DNA from: a virus
Length of the DNA: 23,532 nt
Virus record (IMG/VR): IMGVR_UViG_3300023184_000528
Span: 1 to 23,532 of that record
Direction: 5' to 3' (one strand)
Below the pieces are notes generated by a model. That model did no database searches. It was given only the letters and a program-made list of their open reading frames with translations, and was not told the origin of the DNA. Below are positions 8,365 to 14,694 of the stretch, piece after piece. Numbering within the stretch: the first letter of the stretch is position 1; each line of letters opens with the position of its first letter. Made by a program: the position numbers and the translations under genes.

Positions 8365-8805
8365 ATGACACAAGTCATTACTGGTAATCGAGTTGCCAAT
8401 AACTCCATCACCTACGACAATTTATCAGCAAACGTCAAGTCATTACTTGTACCTGTCGTATATGATTTAGATGATATGACCTACATGACAGATGGATTTA
8501 CTACATCGTTTCCGTTGCAGTACAACACATCTACGATTACTGTACCAAGTCCTTGGAATTTAATGGTAACTGTTTCGGGCATCATGCAGAGAGCATTTGC
8601 CAACACAGATGGATACGAAGTTAATTGGCAGAGTTACGTCAAACCTGCTTCCAAAGGTTACACATTAGACAGTAGCGGCAACCTAGACTTTGCCGATGCA
8701 CCACCCGCTGGAGCAGACTTGAATATCCGAGTTGTTCCAGGAATACCGAATGCTAATACGAAGGTATATCCCTTCAAACCCACCGATATTATGATGGGTT
8801 ACTAA
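8365..8805 (+). CDS. Virion structural / fibre-associated protein, 146 aa
   Basis: It starts MTQVITGNRVANNSITYDNL, one unit of the I-T-G-N-x-[IV]-A-x-N-[AS]-I pattern that builds the decapeptide proteins at 12546, 13798 and 14029. The rest is a beta domain: DDMTYMTDGFTTSFPL, WNLMVTVSGIMQRAF, then GNLDFADAPPAGADLNIRVV. It is a variant of the repeat found four times in the preceding protein (function value, G-I-x-Q, F-x-x-APPAG). GGAGG at 8353-8357 lies inside the last codons of the upstream gene, eight bases before ATG, so the two are probably translated in tandem. The end reads PTDIMMGY. It is likely a short fibre or adaptor. The exact position in the virion is unknown. Confidence 0.8.
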   Translation: MTQVITGNRVANNSITYDNLSANVKSLLVPVVYDLDDMTYMTDGFTTSFPLQYNTSTITVPSPWNLMVTVSGIMQRAFANTDGYEVNWQSYVKPASKGYTLDSSGNLDFADAPPAGADLNIRVVPGIPNANTKVYPFKPTDIMMGY

Positions 8806-8808
8806 ATA
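8802..8808 (+). promoter_or_regulatory. Late-promoter-like CTAAATA overlapping a stop codon
   Basis: ACTAAATAG covers the TAA of the preceding gene (8803-8805) and lies 36 bases before ATG 8845, which has its own ribosome site (GGAG 8835-8838). It has the same core as the motifs at 477-491 and 23179-23185. Confidence 0.55.
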
Positions 8809-8844
8809 GTAAGTTAATAAAAATACCACTCATTTGGAGTTAAA

Positions 8845-11800
8845 ATGGCCAGAAAAGCAATATTAGATACCTATTATACATTTAATCCGTCAACAAGAAC
8901 GATTGTGATTCCACGTGCAATTTTACGTGAGCGTTTTATGTTGATTACGAATGTTACCACTAATCAGGTACTCTTCAACTTCTCAGACCCGAATCTGAAA
9001 ATAACATCTCACGCAATTGCCACAGACTATACTTCCAGTGTGACAACTACAACTATTGTACTCAACTACAATACCGCAGCAATGTCATCCACTGACAAGT
9101 TGCAAGTTGTGATTGACGAGTATGAGGAGACATTCAAACCGTCTGAGGTGTTGACTGATCCAGTAAACAAACTCCGTACATCAACTGGTCAAGCACTGAT
9201 TGATACCGACTTTGAATATGGTCAACAAGCAACCAAATGGGAAACGTTGACGATGATTAACAATCGTCCTTTTGCCTATTATAACTCATCGGTACCTTTG
9301 ACTCTGACTGATGTTCGTGCCAACGTTGGTTCACGCCAAATTCAAGTCAATACATTCCCATCTGTTCCACCCGCACAAGGTACTCCTGTTTACATGCAAG
9401 ATACTTCATGGGTGGGTGCTGAAGGGGTATTCATTATTGACCAAGTAGATTCCGGTTCAAATACATTTACCTATACCGCTGAATATCCATATGTTAATGC
9501 ATCAGGTTCAATCATTAACTCTGGTGTAACAATTGGTTTCCAAGGTTCTATATTTGCAAATGCCGCAATTACTTTGACATCAATTACTTCAGCACAATCA
9601 TTAGTCACTGTGGTCACAAATCAACCGCATGGACTATCATTAGGTAATGAGATTGCTCTGACAGGTACTTCAGCATCAACGAATGCACCTAATGGTTCAT
9701 TCTTTGTTTCATCTATTCCTTCGTTGAATACATTCTCATTCTATACTCTGTCTGGTTCAAATACAATTCCTACTGGTTCAATTACTGGCGGTGCATTGTA
9801 TGTTCGTCCACAAGGTCAAGCACTTCATCGTGCTTATGATGGTGGTATTCAATTTGGTACTAACTCACAAAGTCCTAATCAACAAATCATTCGTCAGACA
9901 CGCCGTTATTTCCGTTATCAATCGGGTAAAGGCATTCAGATGTCTACTGGTACAATCTTTAAACCAGTAATTAATATTGATCAGATTACAGCATCAGGTA
10001 CATTGATTACAGTTACAACTAAAAACTCACATGGTATTATTAATCCTAATGTGTCGTTCACTATTGCTGGTTGTAATGAAACTGCATACAATGGCTCATT
10101 TGCGGTAGCACAAGTTCTTGATGCATATCGTTTTCAATACTATGCTAATACAACTCCTACACAATCAACAGCAAGTGGACAGTATACATTGTCTATCAAC
10201 TCTTGGTTCGGTGGTTCAAGTCGTATTGGTATGTTTGATTTCCAAAACGGATTATTTTGGGAGTTTGATGGACAAACATTATCGGCAGTAAAACGTTCTT
10301 CAACATATCAACTGTCTGGTCAGATTCAAGTTGCTTCTAACAGTTCTTATGTGACAGGCCAAACATTCAATGGTGTATCAACACTGTTCAGTAAGCAATT
10401 GGTGCCTGGCGATTACATTGTTATCAAAGGTCAGCAGTATCGTGTAGACACCATTCAGTCTGATAATGCTATGACAATTTCGCCACAGTTCCGTCATGGT
10501 ACTGGCACAAGTATCATCAATACAATCGTAAACAAAACGATTGATACAAAGATTCCACAATCTTCATTCAACATTGACCGTTTAGATGGCACTGGTCCTT
10601 CTGGATACAATGTTGATTTAACTAAGATGCAGATGTGGTATATCGATTACTCATGGTATGGTGCTGGTTTTGTTCGTTGGGGTATCCGTGGCACAGATGG
10701 CAATGTTATCTACGCACACAAGATGCTAAACAACAATGCTAACTACGAAGCATACATGCGTTCTGGTAATTTACCAGCACGTTATGAAACAGGTACCTAT
10801 GCTCCTTATACCTATCTGACTGCGACACTTGACTTTGCAAATACCGTGGCATATGTCAATAGCACTGCGGCATTCTCAAACACGGGTACATTGTGGGTAC
10901 GTAATGCTGCTAACACAGAGTTTATCACATACACTGGTAAAACTGCAAACACATTTACTGGTCTTGTTCGTGGACGTCCTGGTGCTAACTCAGTTATCTT
11001 CAACACAACTGCGAACAGCATCACAATGACAGGTGCTGATACTACAGGTATTCAAGTCAATCAGTATGTGTTTGGTAATAACATTCCTAACGGTGCGTAT
11101 GTTACAAACATTGTTCCAAATACTTCGGTAAATATCAGTCTTGCTGCGACTGCTACAGGTACAGCATTGGCAATCTTTGCTCCAATGGGTAATACAGCAC
11201 AGACATTTACTTACTCGACAACTGCACCAACACAAGTTCAGTTACATTCAGTACAGTTTGCTCCAGCATTAAGTCATTGGGGTACTTCGGTAATTATGGA
11301 TGGTCGTTATGATGACGATAAATCATTCGTGTTTACGCAAGGTATGACAACTTCATTGAATGTTACTTCTACGTTTGCTCCTGCTGGTGCTCAACCTGGT
11401 ATGGCACTTCAAAGTTTCCGTGTATCACCTTCAGTTGGTGCTGGTGTTGCTGGTGCTTCTATCGGTGCCCGTGAACTTGTCAATCGTATGCAGATGGTTC
11501 TGCGTCAGTTAGACATTCTTTCTGGCGGTGTATTCCTCATTAGCATTGTTCTAAATGGTATTGTATCTAATACAACTCCACAATGGGCATCTGTTGGTGG
11601 TTCAAGTCTTGCACAGTACATTAACCATACAGCCAATACTTCCGTAACTGGCGGTGAAGTTATCTTCTCAACATTTACGAATGCATCTGGTGGTGCTGCG
11701 ACATTTACAACAACATCACTTGACTTGCCACTGGTTCGTGACTTGGGTAACTCAATACTTGGCGGTGGTTCTCCAGTGCCAAATACTGGTGTGTATCCAG

Positions 11801-11895
11801 ATGGACCAGATATTGTTACAATTGTTGCCCGAAACTTGGGCGGTACTCCAACGCAAATCTTTAGTCGCCTCTCATGGACAGAAGCCCAGGCATAA
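8845..11895 (+). CDS. Large virion structural protein (tail / baseplate), 1,016 aa
   Basis: The N-terminal region resembles a large structural protein I know from T4-like phages of aquatic bacteria. Landmarks are FNPSTRTIVIPRAILRERFM, VLFNFSDP, EVLTDPVNKLRTS and ALIDTDFEYGQQATKWETL followed by NNRPF (residues 20-150). Beyond it are beta modules. Two are HG-type repeats (QPHGLSLGNEIALTG at about 253-303; NSHGIINPNVSFTIAG at about 387-436). Another, at about 493-555, has NGVSTLFSKQLVPGDYIVIKG and is related to the insert in gp13. The part from about 570 onward contains MQMWYIDYSWYGAGFVRWGI and YDDDKSFVF, also conserved in that family. It is annotated variably as structural protein or tail fibre, and its virion location is not settled by sequence. 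GGAG at 8835-8838 supports the start. Confidence 0.85.
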   Translation: MARKAILDTYYTFNPSTRTIVIPRAILRERFMLITNVTTNQVLFNFSDPNLKITSHAIATDYTSSVTTTTIVLNYNTAAMSSTDKLQVVIDEYEETFKPSEVLTDPVNKLRTSTGQALIDTDFEYGQQATKWETLTMINNRPFAYYNSSVPLTLTDVRANVGSRQIQVNTFPSVPPAQGTPVYMQDTSWVGAEGVFIIDQVDSGSNTFTYTAEYPYVNASGSIINSGVTIGFQGSIFANAAITLTSITSAQSLVTVVTNQPHGLSLGNEIALTGTSASTNAPNGSFFVSSIPSLNTFSFYTLSGSNTIPTGSITGGALYVRPQGQALHRAYDGGIQFGTNSQSPNQQIIRQTRRYFRYQSGKGIQMSTGTIFKPVINIDQITASGTLITVTTKNSHGIINPNVSFTIAGCNETAYNGSFAVAQVLDAYRFQYYANTTPTQSTASGQYTLSINSWFGGSSRIGMFDFQNGLFWEFDGQTLSAVKRSSTYQLSGQIQVASNSSYVTGQTFNGVSTLFSKQLVPGDYIVIKGQQYRVDTIQSDNAMTISPQFRHGTGTSIINTIVNKTIDTKIPQSSFNIDRLDGTGPSGYNVDLTKMQMWYIDYSWYGAGFVRWGIRGTDGNVIYAHKMLNNNANYEAYMRSGNLPARYETGTYAPYTYLTATLDFANTVAYVNSTAAFSNTGTLWVRNAANTEFITYTGKTANTFTGLVRGRPGANSVIFNTTANSITMTGADTTGIQVNQYVFGNNIPNGAYVTNIVPNTSVNISLAATATGTALAIFAPMGNTAQTFTYSTTAPTQVQLHSVQFAPALSHWGTSVIMDGRYDDDKSFVFTQGMTTSLNVTSTFAPAGAQPGMALQSFRVSPSVGAGVAGASIGARELVNRMQMVLRQLDILSGGVFLISIVLNGIVSNTTPQWASVGGSSLAQYINHTANTSVTGGEVIFSTFTNASGGAATFTTTSLDLPLVRDLGNSILGGGSPVPNTGVYPDGPDIVTIVARNLGGTPTQIFSRLSWTEAQA

Positions 11896-12546
11896 ATGCA
11901 AACAGTTGCTACTTTACCTGTACTGCAAACCGTCAGTGATGTTACACCACATTACCTCGGTTTGCAGCCGACAATTAGTGGAAAAACGACAGCCGAATAT
12001 GTAAATAGTGGTTTGTCGTTTAATCCTGCGTCCAATACATTAACGCTTGGTGTCAATTTAAATCTATTACCAGGAGCAATCAATACGGCTGCTCTTGGTG
12101 ATTCATCGGTAACTGCGGCAAAGATTGGTTTAGTTACACGTTTGATTGAAGGTGCTCAATTGATTACGGCAGCACCAACAACCACATTGAATGTAAATGT
12201 ATTAGATGCTACGGTGTATTACATCACAGCAAATGCGGTAGCAAATATGACGTTCAATCTAATTGGTAATACAACAACACCATTAGATAATCTAGTACAA
12301 GCAGGTCAAGCAATCACAACCGTGTTTATTATAACACAAGGTTTAGTTCAATACTCAGCAAACATAGCAATTGATGGTGTGTTCCGTGCAGCAAGTACAC
12401 GATGGATGGGTAACACACGACCAGGTTATGTTCTATCAGCAGGACCATCTGCTAATAATCTTGATGTGTATTCGTTTACTACTATCAAAACAACAGGTAA
12501 TACATATACCATATTGGGTTCTAATACAGTATTTGGAGCAACATAA
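11896..12546 (+). CDS. Fibre-associated beta-domain protein, 216 aa
   Basis: The ATG follows the TAA of the 1,016-aa gene with no gap and in the same frame, so the two are separated only by one stop codon. The first 75 residues include LPVLQTVSDVTPHYLGLQP, a short strand-rich segment (LSFNPASNTLTLG) and one SSVTAAKIG unit like those in the decapeptide proteins. Residues about 78-216 form a domain shared with the end of the giant fibre. Matching landmarks are AN-x-TFNL-x-G, Q-G-x-x-x-Y-x-A-N, IDGV, GN-x-x-PGY, DVY-x-x-T and TY-x-IL-x-x-N. The shared domain suggests a fibre tip or capping module that occurs both fused and free-standing. The stop overlaps the next ATG by one base (TAATG), which indicates translational coupling. 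Confidence 0.8.
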   Translation: MQTVATLPVLQTVSDVTPHYLGLQPTISGKTTAEYVNSGLSFNPASNTLTLGVNLNLLPGAINTAALGDSSVTAAKIGLVTRLIEGAQLITAAPTTTLNVNVLDATVYYITANAVANMTFNLIGNTTTPLDNLVQAGQAITTVFIITQGLVQYSANIAIDGVFRAASTRWMGNTRPGYVLSAGPSANNLDVYSFTTIKTTGNTYTILGSNTVFGAT

Positions 12547-12869
12547 TGCCAGAACAAAAAGTTGAATCGGGTAGGATAGCAACTGGTGCTGTAACTGGCG
12601 ATAAGATTGCTTCTGGCGCAGTTCGTGGTAACAACATCGTCGCTGGTACTATCACTGGCAATTTAATCGGTACCGGTGCTATAAGTGGCAATCAGATTAC
12701 AACTGGTGCAATTACTGGCGATAAGTTGGTAGATAATGTTATTCGTGGTAATAACATTGTTGCAGGAACAATCAGCGGTAATCTTATTGCTGATGGAACA
12801 ATTACAACTATAAAACTGCAAGACCCTGCTGGTGGATTTGAAGATTTATTTTTAATGGGCGGTTTGTAA
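12546..12869 (+). CDS. Decapeptide-repeat structural mini-protein, 107 aa (paralog 1)
   Basis: Residues about 8-95 are made of ten-residue units: GAVTGDKIAS, GAVRGNNIVA, GTITGNLIGT, GAISGNQITT, GAITGDKLVD, NVIRGNNIVA, GTISGNLIAD, GTITTIKL. Regular spacing of Ile/Leu/Val and Gly suggests a beta-solenoid or stacked-strand rod. Short runs of similar units (AITTDKIADNAIT) are common in phage fibres; a gene consisting of little else is less usual. The C-terminal tail FEDLFLMGGL is shared in pattern with the proteins at 13798 and 14029. It overlaps the upstream gene by one base, and its own stop overlaps the next ATG by one base (TAATG), so it is translationally coupled to the glycine-rich adhesin at 12869. 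It may be a connector or chaperone for that adhesin, which is inference. Confidence 0.8.
   Translation: MPEQKVESGRIATGAVTGDKIASGAVRGNNIVAGTITGNLIGTGAISGNQITTGAITGDKLVDNVIRGNNIVAGTISGNLIADGTITTIKLQDPAGGFEDLFLMGGL
12741..12766 (+). repeat. 26-bp exact repeat, copy 1 (decapeptide unit)
   Basis: These 26 bases encode IRGNNIVAG and are identical to 14167-14192 in the third paralog. Flanking sequence on both sides is also highly similar, for example GATAAGTTGGTAGATA near both copies. This indicates recent duplication or gene conversion. Confidence 0.85.
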
Positions 12870-13777
12870 TGAGTTTAAAAAGATACACAATATCAAGTGT
12901 TCGAAATCGTCTGTATACAGTGCCAAGCATTGCCCTTGGATTACCCGCTCAAAGTCAACCTCCTCCTTTTATAGAACTTCTTGTTGTTGCTGGCGGTGGC
13001 GGAGGTGGTCAAGGTGGTGGCCCTGCTGCAAATGAAACTGGCGGTGGTGGTGCTGGTGGTTTAATTTATATTAGCCAATATGCTAGAGCACCAGTTTATA
13101 CTATTTCAATAGGTGGCGGTGGTTCACAAACTGGAAGCGGAACAAATACAACAGTAACAAGTGGTATTGAAACATTGACTGCAATCGGCGGTGCCGGTGG
13201 CACAGTTAATAGTCAAAATGGCGGTGTTGGTGGTTCTGGTTCTGGTGGTACACATAATGGAACAGCAGGTGGTGCAGGAAATCAAACTACTAATCCAAGT
13301 ATTTCAGCAAATAGTCGTACATATGGTTTTGGTACCAGTGGTGGTAATGGTGCCGCTAGTGCTGGTGGTGGTGGCGGTGGTGCAGGACAGGCAGGTGGAA
13401 ATGCTCCATCTCCCGGCGGTTATGGTGGTAATGGTAAACAGTATACACAATTTGCACCTTTTGGAGCAAACACAAGTTATTTTGCCGGCGGTGGTGTAGG
13501 AACATATGGTAATGGTGCTGCTGGTGGTCTTGGAGGTGGCGGTGGTGCAGGTGTTCCATGGTCCACCTCAACTTTAAATGCCACTATAAACACTGGCGGC
13601 GGTGGTGGTGGTTCACCTAGTAATCCAACTGGAGCAGGTGGTTCTGGTATTGTTATTCTTCGTTGGCCTGAAATTTATTTTGCAGCAAATGGTACTACAG
13701 GTAGTCCTATAACAAGTAATGTTGGAGGATATAGAATGTATGCCTTTACTGGTACGGGTAGTATAAACATATATTGA
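12869..13777 (+). CDS. Glycine-rich adhesin, one module, 302 aa
   Basis: The N-terminal leader KRYTISSVRNRLYTVPSIA resembles the start of the 109-aa protein at 14365 (NYTILGQ, RLYAVPAS) and may be an attachment segment. From residue about 32 it reads FIELLVVAGGGGGGQGG and continues as a glycine-rich domain of about 230 residues (GGGGAGGLIYIS, YFAGGGVGTYGNG). It ends in the family signature GSGIVILRW, followed by a unique 35-residue tail including YRMYAFTGTGSINIY. In phages such domains form polyglycine-II bundles presenting receptor-binding loops. A host-recognition role is inferred. It starts within the TAATG overlap with the upstream decapeptide gene. A 20-base gap with a late-promoter-like motif follows. 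Confidence 0.85.
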   Translation: MSLKRYTISSVRNRLYTVPSIALGLPAQSQPPPFIELLVVAGGGGGGQGGGPAANETGGGGAGGLIYISQYARAPVYTISIGGGGSQTGSGTNTTVTSGIETLTAIGGAGGTVNSQNGGVGGSGSGGTHNGTAGGAGNQTTNPSISANSRTYGFGTSGGNGAASAGGGGGGAGQAGGNAPSPGGYGGNGKQYTQFAPFGANTSYFAGGGVGTYGNGAAGGLGGGGGAGVPWSTSTLNATINTGGGGGGSPSNPTGAGGSGIVILRWPEIYFAANGTTGSPITSNVGGYRMYAFTGTGSINIY

Positions 13778-13783
13778 TTAACC

Positions 13784-13790
13784 ATAAATA
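13784..13790 (+). promoter_or_regulatory. Late-promoter-like ATAAATA, 7 bases before ATG
   Basis: CATAAATA ends at 13790, then GACAATC, then ATG at 13798. No Shine-Dalgarno sequence fits in the 20-base intergenic gap. In T4 late promoters transcription starts roughly this far downstream of TATAAATA, so the mRNA would begin at or next to the start codon. The same arrangement precedes gp13. Confidence 0.55.
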
Positions 13791-13797
13791 GACAATC

Positions 13798-14028
13798 ATG
13801 ACCATAAGAGTAGGTAATAATCGTTTAGCAAACTCTGCAATCACAGGAAATAAGATTGCAGATAATGCCATTCGTGCAAACAATATTGTTGCAGGACAAA
13901 TTAGTGGCAACTTGATTCCTAATTATGCTATTACAGGAAATCAAATTGCAAACGGTGCTATTACCTCAGTTCAGATTGGTTCACCACCTGATATTTTTGA
14001 CGATGTTCTTCTTTTCGGCGGTATGTAA
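13798..14028 (+). CDS. Decapeptide-repeat mini-protein, 76 aa (paralog 2)
   Basis: It is built from the same ten-residue units as the 107-aa protein (SAITGNKIAD, NAIRANNIVA, GQISGNLIPN, YAITGNQIAN, GAITSVQIGS). It ends in IFDDVLLFGGM, the counterpart of FEDLFLMGGL. It is shorter than its paralogs by about three units. The ATG lies seven bases after ATAAATA without a visible ribosome site, so initiation may be leaderless. Its stop codon is followed directly, in the same frame, by the ATG of paralog 3. The two could be a split or duplicated rod protein. A fibre-associated role is inferred from context and from the repeat type. Confidence 0.75.
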   Translation: MTIRVGNNRLANSAITGNKIADNAIRANNIVAGQISGNLIPNYAITGNQIANGAITSVQIGSPPDIFDDVLLFGGM

Positions 14029-14355
14029 ATGACACAAAGAGTCCGTACAAGTTTGCTAGTAGATGGCGCAGTCACCAGTAATAAGATTGGTGTTGATGCG
14101 ATTACTGTTACAGGTAATCTAATTGCGCCAAACGCAGTATCAGGAAATAATATTACAGTCAATGCTATTCGTGGTAATAACATTGTTGCAGGTACAATCA
14201 CAGGTAATCTAATAGCATCAAATGCGATTACAGGAGATAAGTTGGTAGATAGTTCTGTCAACTCAAATAATATTGTTGCAGGTTCAATTACAAATGCAAA
14301 GTTAGCAGAACCAAATGCTTTTGAAGATTACTTTTTATTAGGTTTAGGATCATAG
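14029..14355 (+). CDS. Decapeptide-repeat mini-protein, 108 aa (paralog 3)
   Basis: It contains about nine ten-residue units (GAVTSNKIGV, DAITVTGNLI, NAVSGNNITV, NAIRGNNIVA, GTITGNLIAS, NAITGDKLVD, SSVNSNNIVA, GSITNAKLAE) and ends AFEDYFLLGLGS. The middle is nearly identical to paralog 1 at protein and DNA level, including a 26-base exact match. It abuts the upstream paralog with no gap and in the same frame. The likely structure is a beta-solenoid-like rod. Like paralog 1, which precedes the adhesin at 12869, it lies upstream of a glycine-rich adhesin (14694), with the 109-aa beta protein between. Connector, capping or chaperone roles are all possible, and I cannot choose between them. Confidence 0.78.
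   Translation: MTQRVRTSLLVDGAVTSNKIGVDAITVTGNLIAPNAVSGNNITVNAIRGNNIVAGTITGNLIASNAITGDKLVDSSVNSNNIVAGSITNAKLAEPNAFEDYFLLGLGS
14167..14192 (+). repeat. 26-bp exact repeat, copy 2 (decapeptide unit)
   Basis: Identical to 12741-12766. It encodes IRGNNIVAG in paralog 3. Confidence 0.85.
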
Positions 14356-14364
14356 GAAAATAAA

Positions 14365-14694
14365 ATGCCAAGAAATTATACAATCTTAGGACAACAAAAT
14401 CCAGCAGCAAATGTATTGACAAGATTATATGCAGTTCCTGCAAGTAACTCTGCGGTTATTTCGTCAATCAACATTGCTAATCTGGATGCAAACGTTGCTG
14501 CGTTTAGTATCGCAGCAAATGTATCTGGTGTTGCAACCGCTAATGCTAACTATCTTGCCTGGCGTGTAGCAATACCAGGTAACGATTCTATTGCATTAAG
14601 TTTGGGTGTGACATTGAATGCATCATCACAGTTGTCGGTTAATGCTAACAGTTCAACACTTTCATTTAGTGCATTTGGTACGGAAATTTACTAA
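14365..14694 (+). CDS. Small beta-sandwich virion protein, 109 aa
   Basis: The layout is Y-T-I-L-G-Q, then R-L-Y-A-V-P-A-S-N-S-A-V-I-S-S, NIANLDANVAAFSIAA, YLAWRVAIPGNDSIALSLG, and LSFSAFGTEIY. I recognise this as a small phage structural domain found in many aquatic phage genomes (pattern T-x-LYTVP, then P-x-x-DSIALTLGITL). A TAGGAAAA segment overlapping the upstream stop gives a plausible ribosome site for ATG 14365. Its stop overlaps the ATG of the three-module adhesin by one base (TAATG), so translation is coupled. Its leader is similar to the first residues of the 302-aa adhesin, so it may supply in trans a part that is fused there. Specific function is unknown. Confidence 0.8.
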   Translation: MPRNYTILGQQNPAANVLTRLYAVPASNSAVISSINIANLDANVAAFSIAANVSGVATANANYLAWRVAIPGNDSIALSLGVTLNASSQLSVNANSSTLSFSAFGTEIY

